From assembly GCA_016713105.1 (NCBI GenBank), contig JADJPS010000021.1:186001-250000 (forward strand): a stretch of DNA of 64,000 nucleotides, written 5' to 3'. This document shows, piece after piece, positions 35,177 to 43,920 of the stretch. The notes under the pieces are model-generated. The model was given only the letters and a program-made list of their open reading frames with translations. It was not told the origin of the DNA and ran no database searches. Position 1 is the stretch's first letter, and each line of letters opens with the position of its first letter. Source of the stretch: Devosia sp. GTDB taxonomy: Bacteria > Pseudomonadota > Alphaproteobacteria > Rhizobiales > Devosiaceae. The position numbers and the translations under genes were made by a program.

Positions 35177-35774
35177 GGTCGTCTTCCGAGGCGCGGTGGA
35201 CGACATAGGCGACGCAGAACTGGCCGAGGGTGAAGGGCAGGCCCATCAGCCAGGGCGACAGCGCGTGGTCCCCGGCGGCGGCCAGCAGCACGGCGAAGCC
35301 GCAGACGAAATACCAGGCGCCGGCGAGCGGCATGGCGCGCGGCAGCGAGCGCGAGGCGGCAAAGATGCCGAGGCTGACAAGGATGAGCCAGAGGCCGGGC
35401 AGCATCCAGATCTGCTCGGGCGCGAAGCGGGCGAAGAAGGCGAGGAGCGCGGCGCCGGCCACCCCGGCGGGGACGAAATGCAGCACCGCCTCGCGGATCA
35501 TCTGGTCGGCCAGCCCGCCGTGATGGCGCTCGGCCCGCCGCAACATCTCGCCGCCGATCAGGGCACAGGAGGCGATGGCGGTCGCCACCCAGGCGGCGAA
35601 AAACGCCAGCGGATCGGTGGCGCCGGGCAGCAGCGACTGCGCCAGGGCCACGCAGAAGGCCAGCACGCCCGACCCGGCCAGCGCCGCCGGACCCAAGCCC
35701 AGAAAGGTGCTGGACTGCGCCATCCGGCTGCGGATTTCGACGATGTCGGCGAGGGCGCGGTCGAGGTCGGTCAT
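35166..35774 (-). CDS. Integral membrane protein coupled to a regulator
   Basis: 202 residues from ATG 35774 (MTDLDRALADIVEIRSRMA). A short soluble N-terminal helix is followed by about six membrane segments in pairs. The arrangement membrane protein plus small winged-helix regulator is frequent in bacteria; the membrane protein may sense a signal or control the regulator. No family motif recognised. A TTG 24 bases upstream is an alternative start and lies inside the operator-like palindrome. Confidence 0.75.
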   Translation of the reverse strand: MTDLDRALADIVEIRSRMAQSSTFLGLGPAALAGSGVLAFCVALAQSLLPGATDPLAFFAAWVATAIASCALIGGEMLRRAERHHGGLADQMIREAVLHFVPAGVAGAALLAFFARFAPEQIWMLPGLWLILVSLGIFAASRSLPRAMPLAGAWYFVCGFAVLLAAAGDHALSPWLMGLPFTLGQFCVAYVVHRASEDDHAR

Positions 35775-35785
35775 CGGAGGACTCG

Positions 35786-35800
35786 GTTTGTGATGCAAAC
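35786..35800. promoter_or_regulatory. Palindromic operator before the regulator operon
   Basis: GTTTGTGATGCAAAC (embedded in GGTTTGTGATGCAAACC), 12 bases before the start of the membrane-protein gene. Same half-sites GTTTG and CAAAC and same length as the site at uppS (34636-34650). Confidence 0.6.
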
Positions 35801-35913
35801 CAAGTTGGCGCGCGGATGGTGGCGGGATTGGGGCGGGGGGTGGCGTCTCCGGCGCGCGGCAGGTCTGTTAGCGTCGTCCAAGGCCAGAACTCATCGGAAA
35901 GAGTATCTACGGG

Positions 35914-36771
35914 GTGAATCTGCGAAGGCAAGAAAGAGATCAGCTTCTCCTTGAGATAGAAAGAAGATGCGATGAGGAGCTTGCGCTGTGCAGCGACACA
36001 GCGGACGGCGACCGCGGTCGCGTTAGTGTTCTGAACAGCTGCGGACAAGCAATCGCTGAGCTGATGAGGACGCATGGTGCCTCCGGTGAGCTGGAGAATC
36101 TAGCGTTCGACAAGTACCGGAAGGCACTGGCCATTCAAAATGATGACACTGAAGTCATGTAAAATTTTGGGTGGGCACTCGCCACCAAGGGAATACAGCG
36201 GGACCTTCAGCCAGTCATCCAGCAGGCGATTGATCTGTATCGCCGCATTCTGGAGATAGTTCCCAACGACGCCAGGACCATGCGCGCCTGGGGCATAGCG
36301 TTGGGGGCGCTGGGCGCGCTCCGGAGGGATGATGCCCTTTCACGGCAGGCACTAGAGAAGCTCCGGCGAGCAACGGAGTTGCGGCCAGACTATGCTCAGG
36401 CGTTCAGCAGTTGGGGTAGAGAGCTTGCGGTGTTGGCAGCAAAGAAGACTAGCGTGGAGCATTGGGCGCAAGCGATCGAGAAGCTTCAGCGGGCTGCAGA
36501 TCTTGCGCCAGGTGACGTGAGGACCCTCACTGTTCTGGGCACTGCGCTGGCGGGCTTGGGGGACCTGAAGCGTAATGCATCGCTGTACGGGCAGGCGGTA
36601 GAGAAGTTCCGCCTTGCGACCGAGATCGCCCCCGACTTCCTGGACGCGCTAGAGGCGTGGGGAATGGTTCTTATCGGTTGGTCCCAGTTGAGCCCAAGCC
36701 CAGAGCTAGAGAAGGAAATCGAAAGGGTCTTTGCGTTGCGGTTTGGGGCTTCCAGGAAGCAGAGAGAGTAG
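35914..36771 (+). pseudogene. TPR-repeat protein gene with in-frame stop
   Basis: Two open segments in the same frame are separated by one TAA at 36160-36162: the first ends DDTEVM and the second continues NFGWALATKG, as a TPR helix would (Tyr or similar expected at the stop). The second part has at least three TPR-like units, each ending in a helix such as LRRATELRPDYAQAFSSWGR, LQRAADLAPGDVRTLTVLGT and FRLATEIAPDFLDALEAWGM. Base composition is clearly less GC-rich than its neighbours. Either a nonsense mutation, a sequence error, or two genes. Role unknown. Confidence 0.65.
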
Positions 36772-37387
36772 CTTGTCAGGCTGAAGCCCGTCCTAGCGCC
36801 ACCCATCCCACCCGCTTCCCCGCCGCATCGATCACCACCGCCGGTTTGGAGCCTACCTCAGGGCCGAGCTCTCAGGCGGCAAGCCAAGATATGCAGGAAA
36901 GTTGTTCGCTAGACTAGTAGCGCAAAGTCTCTTGACAACAAAAACGCCGATCCTCTCGGTGGGTCGGCAAAGGTCTCGTACGAATATCGTGCGTTGGAAC
37001 GTTTTTTCCGGACTCGCGAGTCAACCCCCGGAAAGCAAAAATGCCCGGTTGCGAAGCAGTCGGTTAAGCGGAATATCGGAAGTCTGAAGCGGCAGCGGGT
37101 GCGAATCGTTTGACGCAAGACGCAGCCGCCAGCCGACTTCAGTGGCGCACCCGGGCGGTGATCGGAGGGAGACCTTCGGTCACCGCTGCGCCACTACGGA
37201 ATATGGCCCCTTGTCATGGGACTTTCCAAGTTCGAAATAGCCCATGTGTAGCCTATTTCATTCGAAATCTTGTTGACGCCTTTGGTGGTGACTGCAGATT
37301 TGGTACCCTGTGATGCTCTGCGGCGATTCCAAAATCACGCAAGGGCAGGTGTTCGCTCGGTGCCATTGGCGCCGTCGGCTGTCCCGT
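36772..37387. other. Intergenic region of lower GC with duplicated arsC tail
   Basis: 616 bases. At 36809-36838 there is a copy of the last coding bases of arsC (28 of 30 identical to 37394-37423; on the minus strand both encode VVIDAAGKRV). The rest has lower GC, an inverted repeat GAAATAG / CTATTTC near 37233-37258 and a GACTCGCGAGTC palindrome near 37013, but no convincing gene or tRNA. This fits insertion or recombination next to arsC. Confidence 0.5.
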
Positions 37388-37811
37388 TCACGCCACCCGC
37401 TTGCCCGCCGCGTCGATCACCACTTCGCCGTCTTCCTTCACGAACGGGCCGATGTCGGGGTTGTCGAGGAGGTCTAGGACCAGTTCCGAGGGGCGGCAGA
37501 GGCGGGTGCCTTTCTCCGTTTCGACGAAGGGGCGGTTGAGGAGGATGGGGTGGGCTTCGATGGCGTCGAGGAGGGCGGCGTCGGTGAGGGTGGGGTCGGC
37601 GAGGCCCAGTTCGGCGTAGGGGGTGTCCTTGCTGCGGATGGCGTCGCGCAGGGTGAGGCCGGCGGCGGCGACGAGTTCAAGGATGCGGGCGCGGGTGGGC
37701 GGGGTCCTTGAGGTACTCGATGACGACGGGCTCGACGCCGCCCTGGCGGATCATGGCGAGGGTGTTGCGCGAGGTGGCGCAATCGGGGTTGTGGTAGATG
37801 GTGACGGTCAT
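37388..37811 (-). CDS. arsC: Arsenate reductase, glutaredoxin type (frameshifted)
   Basis: Reduces arsenate to arsenite with glutathione and glutaredoxin. The N-terminus TIYHNPDCATSRNTLAMI has the catalytic Cys. After a one-base insertion in the G/C run at 37701-37704 the normal sequence goes on in another frame: ARILELVAAAGLTLRDAIR, LLNRPFVETEKGTRLCRPSE (the two Arg of the active site) and VVIDAAGKRVA. Corrected length is about 140 residues, normal. Start overlaps the stop of the aquaporin gene. Confidence 0.85.
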
Positions 37812-38472
37812 CTTGTGGCCTTTTGGGGAGCGAGGAGCCAGCCGCAGAAGGCTAGGGCGACAAGCGCGCCGGCGAGCTGGGCGGCGATGAAGCCGGGGCG
37901 TCGAGCGGGCGGATGCCGGAGAAGCTGTCGGTGAGCGCGCGGGCGAGGGTGACGGCGGGATTGGCAAAGCTGGTGGAGGCGGTGAACCAGTAGGCGGCGG
38001 TGATGTAGAGGCCGACGAGCCAGGGGATGGCGTTCCGGGCGTGGACGAGGCCGGCGAGGATGACGGCGACGAGGCCGAAAGCGGCGACGGCCTCGGCGAA
38101 CCATTGCGGGCCGCCGGTGCGGATGTGCTCGGAAAGCTGCAGCGGCGCCTCGCCGAACATCAGGTGGGCGACGACGGTGCCGGCGATGCCGCCCGCGACC
38201 TGGGCGAGCGTATAGAGCGCGGCGTCGCGGGGCGTGAGGTCGCGACGGAGCGCGAAGACCAGGGTCACGGCCGGGTTGAAATGCGCCCCCGAGATGGGGC
38301 CGAGGATGGTGATCAGCACCACGAGGATGGCGCCGGTGGGGAGCGTGTTGCCGAGCAGCGCGAGCGCGGTGTCGGTCGTCAGGCTCTCGGCCATGATGCC
38401 GGAGCCGACGACGGTGGCAACGAGCAGCGCGGTGCCCAGGGCCTCGGCGGCGAGGCGGCGGGAGAGATCCAT
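37808..38472 (-). CDS. aqpS: Aquaporin of the arsenic operon (frameshifted near the C-terminus)
   Basis: Six-helix channel with both NPA boxes: SGAHFNPAVTLVFALRRDL and STSFANPAVTLARAL. In Sinorhizobium an aquaglyceroporin (AqpS) in the ars operon lets arsenite, made by ArsC, leave the cell down its gradient; no arsenite pump gene (arsB, acr3) is seen here, which fits the same strategy. A one-base deletion at 37895-37898 shifts the last membrane helix (GFIAAQLAGALVALAFCGWL is in the next frame). ATG 38472 overlaps the upstream stop. Confidence 0.87.
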
Positions 38473-39027
38473 CAGGCGGCGCCGCCCGACTTGCCGCCCG
38501 ACTTGCCGCCGGACTGGCCGGTGGCGCCTTCCATGGCGCCGATGCCCTTGAGGCGCGCGCCCAGCGTCATGCGATCGATACTCCGGATCGGCAGGTTGAC
38601 GAAAGCGGTGATGCGGTTGCGCATGAAGCGCAGCGCGTCCTCGAAGGCGGCGCGCTGCTTGAAGCCGGCCTCGATGGCGGCGGGGTCCTCGATGCCCCAG
38701 TGCGCCGTCAGCGGCTGGCCGGGCCACACCGGGCAGGTCTCGTTGGCGGCGTTGTCGCAGACGGTGAAGACGAAATCCATCTCCGGGGCGTCGGGGGCCG
38801 GCGAACTCGTCCCAGCTCTTGGAGCGCAGGCCCTCGGTGGGGAGGCCGGCGTTCGTGAGGACCTCGATGGTCATCGGGTGCACCTCGCCCTTGGGGGTGC
38901 TGCCGGCGGAATAGGCGCGGAAGCGACCCTGGCCGAAGTGGTTGAGCAGCACCTCTCCGAGGACGGAGCGGGCGGAGTTCCCGGTGCGCAGGAACAGCAC
39001 GTTGTAGACGCGATCAGCAGCAGACAT
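38472..39027 (-). CDS. Arsenate reductase, low-MW phosphatase type, catalytic Cys replaced (frameshifted)
   Basis: Start MSAADRVYNVLFLRTGNSAR: the P-loop of this family is CTGNSARS with the nucleophilic Cys; here the codon is CGC (Arg) instead of TGC. The rest is conserved, including VCDNAANETCPVWPGQP with the two other redox Cys. A one-base insertion in the G run at 38793-38797 breaks the frame between SWDEFAG and MDFVFTVCD. The C-terminal tail is low-complexity (GGKSGGKSGG). As written the enzyme would be inactive; one base change plus an indel so close together could also be sequence error. Confidence 0.8.
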
Positions 39028-39376
39028 CGGACGCCTCCTCGGGCGTGCAGCGGGGGGTGAATTCGGCGATGAGCGGCGCGCAGAGCTCGGGGCGGCCGCC
39101 ACAGCAGTCATTGACGAGATAGCTCGCGATCTCGCGCACCCGGCTGATCTCGGCGCGATAGACGATGCTGCGGCTTTGCCGTTCGGCAGAGACGAGGCCG
39201 GCGCGGGCGAGGATGGCAAGGTGGGTGGACAGGGTGTTCTGCGGCACGTCGAGGCGGCGGGCGATATCGCCGGCCGGCAGGCCGCCCGGTTCGTGGCGCA
39301 TGATCAGGCGGAAGGCCGCCAGGCGGGTGGGCTGGGCGAGCGCGGCGAAGATTTCGGTGGCGGAGGATGATTCCAT
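39014..39376 (-). CDS. arsR: ArsR-family arsenic-responsive repressor
   Basis: 120 residues from ATG 39376 (MESSSATEIFAALAQ). HTH: FAALAQPTRLAAFRLIMRHE, GDIARRLDVPQNTLSTHLAI. No Cys in the recognition helix; instead Cys clusters near the C-terminus (VNDCCGGRPELCAPLI and FTPRCTPEEASDVCC) probably bind As(III). It overlaps the reductase gene by 14 bases, so it heads the arsR-arsC-aqpS-arsC operon. An inverted repeat overlaps its start. Confidence 0.9.
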   Translation of the reverse strand: MESSSATEIFAALAQPTRLAAFRLIMRHEPGGLPAGDIARRLDVPQNTLSTHLAILARAGLVSAERQSRSIVYRAEISRVREIASYLVNDCCGGRPELCAPLIAEFTPRCTPEEASDVCC

Positions 39377-39501
39377 ATATCGAGGAATATCGATGCATCG
39401 CGACGCTTTGATGACGGTGGTCGGTTGCGATATTTCCATGACTGTCGAAACAGTGTTGACGGCGGGACGGAAGGGCGTATGCTATTTCCATGAACATCGA
39501 A
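39371..39501. promoter_or_regulatory. Divergent ars promoter region with repeated operator-like sites
   Basis: TTCCATATATCGAGGAA (39371-39387) is a TTCC-N9-GGAA dyad over the start of the minus-strand arsR. Two direct repeats, TATTTCCATGACTGTCGAA (39431-39449) and TATTTCCATGAACATCGAA (39483-39501), agree at 16 of 19 bases; the second covers the start of the plus-strand arsR. Between them TTGACG (39456) and TATGCT (39478) form a possible promoter whose start would be at or next to the ATG, so that mRNA may be leaderless. Confidence 0.45.
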
Positions 39502-39810
39502 GCAGCAGCATCGCAGATGGAAGCGTTGGGCAACCCGACCCGGCTGGGGATCTATCGTACCCTGGTACGGGCGGGGGGAAACGGGCTGCCGGTGGGCAAG
39601 CTGCAGCTGAAGCTCGATATCCCGGCATCGACGCTGTCGCACCACCTGAAGAAGCTGATGGACGTGGCGCTGGTGACGCAGGAGCGGCAGGCGACGACGC
39701 TGATCTGCCGGGCCAATTATCCGGCGATGAATGCGCTGATCGGCTACCTGGCGGACGAGTGCTGCGCCGATGCGGCCTGTGCGAGCGATGCCGAAGCGAC
39801 GGCGGCGTGA
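39490..39810 (+). CDS. ArsR-family regulator (second, divergent)
   Basis: 106 residues. MEALGNPTRLGIYRTLVRAG, GKLQLKLDIPASTLSHHLKK (HTH) and a C-terminal cluster LADECCADAACASDA with three Cys. The Cys positions differ from those of the other ArsR, suggesting a different inducer, perhaps another arsenic species. It precedes the flavoprotein and MFS genes and is transcribed away from the arsR-arsC-aqpS-arsC operon. Confidence 0.88.
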   Translation: MNIEAAASQMEALGNPTRLGIYRTLVRAGGNGLPVGKLQLKLDIPASTLSHHLKKLMDVALVTQERQATTLICRANYPAMNALIGYLADECCADAACASDAEATAA

Positions 39811-39866
39811 GCCTTGATTTGCAGAGATATTCGGAATTTCTAGAAATACGGAATATGGAGACCGAG

Positions 39867-41267
39867 ATGACGAATGACCTTCCAGTTGCGGTGATCGGGG
39901 CTGGCCCGGTGGGGCTGGCGGCGGCGGCCGAGATTGTCGGACGTGGGTTGGTGCCGGTGGTGCTGGAGCGCGGCGCGGGGGTCGGCGCGGCGCTGCGGGA
40001 ATGGGCGCATGTGCGGGTGTTCTCGCCATGGGAGTACAACATCGCCGGGGCGGCTCGGCGCTTGCTCGAGGCCGCCGGCTGGGATGCGCCGGAGGTGACG
40101 GAGGTGCCGACGGGCGGGGAAATCGTTTCGCGCTACCTCGAACCGCTGGCAGGACTGCCGGAGATCGCGGCCAATCTCAGGCTCGGTGCCAGGGTGACGG
40201 CAGTGACGCGACAGGGGTTCGACAAGGTGTCGGACCGCGGGCGCTCGGCGGCGCCGTTCGAGATCCGCTGGATCGATGCGGACGGCGTCGAGCAGCGGAC
40301 CCTGGCGCGGGCGGTGATCGATGCCTCGGGCACCTGGGGCCAGCCCAACCCGATGGGGATCGATGGCCTGCCGGTACCGGGAGAGCGGGCGGCAGGCGAG
40401 CGGATCGCCTATGGCATCCCGGATGTGCTGGGAGCGGGGCGTGAAGACTATGCGGGGAAGACCGTGCTGGTGGTCGGCAGCGGGCACTCTGCGATCAATA
40501 CGGTGCTGGCGCTGCTCGAGCTGCAGCGCGATGCGCCGGAGACGGCGGTGCTGTGGGGGCTGCGGCGAGGCCGGATCGAGAAGCTGCTCGGCGGCGGGCT
40601 CAACGACCAGTTGCCGGAGCGCGGGGCGCTCGGCCTCCGGGCCAAGGCGGCGATCGACGCGGGCCGGCTCGAGGTGCTGGCGCCGTTCGCGGCGAGCCGG
40701 GTGACGCGGTCGGGCGACCGACTCGAGGTCGAGGGCAGCGTCGGGCGGCTCGCGACGCGGTTCAGCGTCGACCGGATCGTGGTCGCTACCGGCTTCCGGC
40801 CGGACCTTTCGCTGGTGTCGGAGCTGCGGGTGGCGGTGGACCCGGCGACCGAGGCGCCGCCGGCGCTGTCGCCGCTGATCGATCCGAACCTGCATTCGTG
40901 CGGCACGGTGCCACCGCACGGGGTGGTGGAACTGACCCAGCCGGAGCCGGGCTTCTATATCGTGGGCGCGAAATCCTACGGCCGGGCGCCGACCTTTCTG
41001 ATGGCCACCGGCTACGAGCAGGCGCGCTCGATCGTCGCCGAACTCGCCGGCGATGCGGTCGCAGCGCGGCAGGTGCACCTGGTGCTGCCCGAAACCGGCG
41101 TGTGCTCGTCTGATCTCGCCTTGGGGACGGCCGGTGGCTGCTGCGGCGGTCCGGCAGCGACGACCGCGTCGTGCTGTGTTGCCGATGAGGTGGCAAAGGC
41201 CGCTGGTGCCGAAGGCTGCGGTTGCGGGACGGCGCCGCGGAATGCGAACGTCGCCGAACCGGCGTGA
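39867..41267 (+). CDS. FAD/NAD(P)-binding flavoprotein of arsenic operon (ArsO-like)
   Basis: 466 residues. FAD motif VAVIGAGPVGLAAAAEIVGR, second Rossmann motif TVLVVGSGHSAINTVLALLE and IVVATGFRPDL, the layout of flavin monooxygenases and of putative monooxygenases often found in ars operons (ArsO). The C-terminal 60 residues are Cys-rich (GVCSSDL, GGCCGG, ASCCVADE, GCGCG), ten Cys or so, which could bind As(III) or metals. ATG 39867 is preferred because GGAG lies six bases before it; ATG 39855 is also possible. Followed by an MFS transporter. Confidence 0.82.
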   Translation: MTNDLPVAVIGAGPVGLAAAAEIVGRGLVPVVLERGAGVGAALREWAHVRVFSPWEYNIAGAARRLLEAAGWDAPEVTEVPTGGEIVSRYLEPLAGLPEIAANLRLGARVTAVTRQGFDKVSDRGRSAAPFEIRWIDADGVEQRTLARAVIDASGTWGQPNPMGIDGLPVPGERAAGERIAYGIPDVLGAGREDYAGKTVLVVGSGHSAINTVLALLELQRDAPETAVLWGLRRGRIEKLLGGGLNDQLPERGALGLRAKAAIDAGRLEVLAPFAASRVTRSGDRLEVEGSVGRLATRFSVDRIVVATGFRPDLSLVSELRVAVDPATEAPPALSPLIDPNLHSCGTVPPHGVVELTQPEPGFYIVGAKSYGRAPTFLMATGYEQARSIVAELAGDAVAARQVHLVLPETGVCSSDLALGTAGGCCGGPAATTASCCVADEVAKAAGAEGCGCGTAPRNANVAEPA

Positions 41268-41283
41268 CGAAAGAGCGGATAAC

Positions 41284-42514
41284 ATGACGACAGCGGCACC
41301 GGCGGCGGCGCGCATGATGCCGGTGGTCCTTGCGCTCGGACTGACGCAGATCGTCGGCTACGGCACGCTCTACTACGCGTTCGCGACGCTGGTGCCGGAG
41401 ATGGCGCGTTCGTTCGGCTGGTCCGAGGCGTGGGTGTACGGCGTGCTGTCGGCGTCACTGCTGATCGGCGGGCTGATCGCGCCGATCGCCGGGGCCGCGG
41501 CCGATCGGTTCGGTGCCGCGCGGATCATGAGCTTCGGCTCGGTCGGCGCGGCACTGGCGCTGGTGGCGACGGCGCTGGCGCCCGAGAGGATCAGCTTTGC
41601 CCTGGGGCTCGCAGGCATGGAGATCGCCTCGGCGTTCGTCCTCTATGCCACGGCGCTTCGCGGCGCTGGCGCAGGTCAATCCGCTGGGGGCGCAGCGCAG
41701 CATCACGCACCTGACGCTGATCGCCGGGTTCGCCTCGACGCTGTTCTGGCCGTTGACGGCGATGCTGGAGGCGGCGCTGGGATGGCGGCAGGTGTACCTG
41801 GTGTTTGCCGGGCTCAACCTCTTGGTCTGCCTGCCGGTGCACCTGTGGCTGGCGCGGGTGTCGCGGCAGCGGCAGGCAATGACGACGACGAGCGGGCGGA
41901 CCGCGGTCGCGCCGCTGGTCGTCGGCGCGGAGGCCGCACGGGTGCAGGTGCTGATGCTTCTGGCCTTCGCACTGCTCGGGTTCGCATCGTCAGCGATCCT
42001 CGTCCACATGGTGCCGATGCTGGCAGCGCTCGGGCTTGGTGCCACGGGCGTTCTGGTGACGACGCTGTTCGGGCCGGCGCAGGTGCTGAGCCGGCTGGTC
42101 AACATGCAGTTCGGGCGCAGCCTGTCGCAGCCGGCACTGGCGGTGATCGCGGCGGCGGCGATGCCGACGGGGCTTGTGCTGCTGGTGCTGAGTGCGCCCT
42201 GGGCCCCAGGCGCGGCCCTGTTCGCCATCCTGTTCGGGCTGGGTTCGGGGCTGTCGAGCATCGTGTCGGGGACGCTGCCGCTGGCACTGTTCGGCACGGC
42301 CGGCTACGGGCGGCGGCTGGGCCTGATCAGCTCTGCCCGGCTGGTGGTGTCGAGCGTGGCGCCGTTCGTGTTCGCCCTGGTGACGGCGGTGACGACGCCG
42401 CAGTTGAGCGTCACGGCCGTGGCCGGAGTGGGCCTCGCGAGCACGCTGTGCTTTGCCGGGCTGTGGGCGCTCAGCCGGCGCGGTGGTCGGCTGGTGACGG
42501 AGGCGGCGCAGTAG
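41284..42514 (+). CDS. MFS transporter of arsenic operon (frameshifted)
   Basis: About 410 residues after correction, 12 membrane segments. N-terminus LALGLTQIVGYGTLYYAFAT with the cytoplasmic loop GAAADRFGAARIMSF; second half LLAFALLGFASSAILVHMVP. One extra base near 41656 moves LYATA into the frame of FAALAQVNPLGAQRS. Placed 16 bases after the flavoprotein gene, so it may export the product of that enzyme or arsenite itself. Cargo is inferred from the operon. Confidence 0.82.
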
Positions 42515-42642
42515 CGAGCGACTGCCCGGATCACTTCCGAGGCATCGGCCCGCCCCGGCGCCGATTTCCGCAGTTTCGCGGCGGAAAGGGTATAGGGTGG
42601 TCCGGCGCATCAATGCGCCAGCGAACCGGAAGGTTGCTCCCC

Positions 42643-42786
42643 ATGCCCTCGAACCTGCCCCAGGGCGCCGTCCCGGCGGCACCGATGCGCTATGCCCGGA
42701 CCATCGCGTTCGGCGCCGGATTTCTGTCGCTGCTCGCCGTCCTGATGGTGGTGGGCAACATGGTCTCGAAGGTCCCGGCGCTCTAG
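42643..42786 (+). CDS. Small single-span membrane protein
   Basis: 47 residues with one membrane helix (IAFGAGFLSLLAVLMVVGNM) after a short polar start. ATG 42643 follows GGAAGG at a slightly long spacing. Overlaps the convergent arfB gene by four bases. Function unknown. Confidence 0.5.
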   Translation: MPSNLPQGAVPAAPMRYARTIAFGAGFLSLLAVLMVVGNMVSKVPAL

Positions 42787-43274
42787 ATCAGGGGCGGTTT
42801 CGAGCTCCTCAGCCGCTTGGTTTCACCCCGCTTGACCTTGCTGTCGAGGCGCCGACGCTGCGAGCCCAGGGTAGGGCGGGTGGCCCGTCGCGGCCGGGGT
42901 GGTACAAGCGCGTGCTTCAGGATTTCAACCAGCCGGTCGATGGCGTCGTCGCGGTTCTGCTGCTGCGAGCGGAAGCGGCTGGCGAAGATCACGATGGTGC
43001 CCTCGGTGGTGAGACGGCTGCCGGCCAGCACGGCGGCGCGGGCCTTGACCGCGTCGCTCAGGACCGGCGAGCCCTGGAGGTCGAAGCGCAACTGGGCGGC
43101 GGTCGCCACCTTGTTGACGTTCTGTCCCCCCGGCCCGGGGCTGCGGACGTAGCTGATCTCGAGGGCGGAAAGCGGTACCCAGGTGGCGCCGCCGATGTGC
43201 AGGTCGTCGGGAATGGCAAGGCTCCAGGTGGCAATGATGCGCCAGAGCCTAGCATGCCGGCACGCTGGCGGCAC
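42783..43274 (-). CDS. arfB: Alternative ribosome-rescue factor / peptidyl-tRNA hydrolase ArfB
   Basis: 163 residues, release-factor-like fold with SPGPGGQNVNKVATAAQLRF, the GGQ motif that hydrolyses peptidyl-tRNA on stalled ribosomes, and a basic C-terminal tail (RRRLDSKVKRGETKRLRSS) that enters the empty mRNA channel. Family length about 140; the GTG at 43274 adds about 20 unusual residues before LAIPDDLHIGG, and no better start is seen. Confidence 0.92.
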   Translation of the reverse strand: MPPACRHARLWRIIATWSLAIPDDLHIGGATWVPLSALEISYVRSPGPGGQNVNKVATAAQLRFDLQGSPVLSDAVKARAAVLAGSRLTTEGTIVIFASRFRSQQQNRDDAIDRLVEILKHALVPPRPRRATRPTLGSQRRRLDSKVKRGETKRLRSSKPPLI

Positions 43275-43307
43275 CGCCGGCCCTGGTGGCCGGCGGTGCC
43301 AGGCTCG

Positions 43308-43730
43308 CTAGTACTTCTTGATGAGGCTCGGATGCTCGACCTCGGTGAACCTCGGTCCGCCACCGGGCGGAGAGTAGGGCGCGATTTCGGTCGCGACTGC
43401 CGCAGGGGGCTTGCCGGGCACGATCTTGCCGTCCTTGCTGGCGACGTCTTCGGTCTTGCCGCCGCCGCCGGGGCGCAGGTTCAGCGCCTCGAAGGGCACC
43501 CAGCCCTTTTTGCCGTGGCGTTCGACCAGGCAGTAGTTGGCCTTGGTGCCGCACCAGATCAGGTCGACCCGGGTGCCCGGTTCGAGATTGCCCAACGCCG
43601 CGTATTCCTTGCCAGGACCGTCGCGCCAGGGCGAGTCGACCGTGATGCGGGCAGGGGTCGCGAGGGCCGGTGCAATGGAGGACAGGATCAAGACGACGCC
43701 GAGGACGACGCGGCGAGCGGAGCGAGACAT
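43308..43730 (-). CDS. Secreted SH3-like domain protein
   Basis: 140 residues. Signal peptide VVLGVVLILSSIAPALA, SH3b core VDSPWRDGPGKEYAALGNLE, VDLIWCGTKANYCLVERHGK and KGWVPFEALNL, then a Gly/Lys/Pro-rich tail. The central Cys pair (WC-x5-YC) is the same as in the SH3-like proteins of the other cluster. First of four such genes in this second cluster. Confidence 0.83.
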   Translation of the reverse strand: MSRSARRVVLGVVLILSSIAPALATPARITVDSPWRDGPGKEYAALGNLEPGTRVDLIWCGTKANYCLVERHGKKGWVPFEALNLRPGGGGKTEDVASKDGKIVPGKPPAAVATEIAPYSPPGGGPRFTEVEHPSLIKKY

Positions 43731-43920
43731 GGGTGAATTCCCTTGGGTTGGCGCAACTCGGTGGCGACGCCACCGATGCCTAACCGGATCACGCGGCAGT
43801 TGAAGTCGTCCTGAATGCCCGACGAGGGATTTCGTTCATGTACAGAACCAATTCCGAGCAGACCACCTCGCGCCCCTCTCCCGGGGTGCTGGCTCGAGAG
43901 GCGCGAGGTCCGGCGTCGGG

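Noticed and set aside
36900..37300. tRNA gene or integration site
   Set aside because: No T-arm GTTCRANYC with matching acceptor stem was found in this lower-GC region; only short palindromes.
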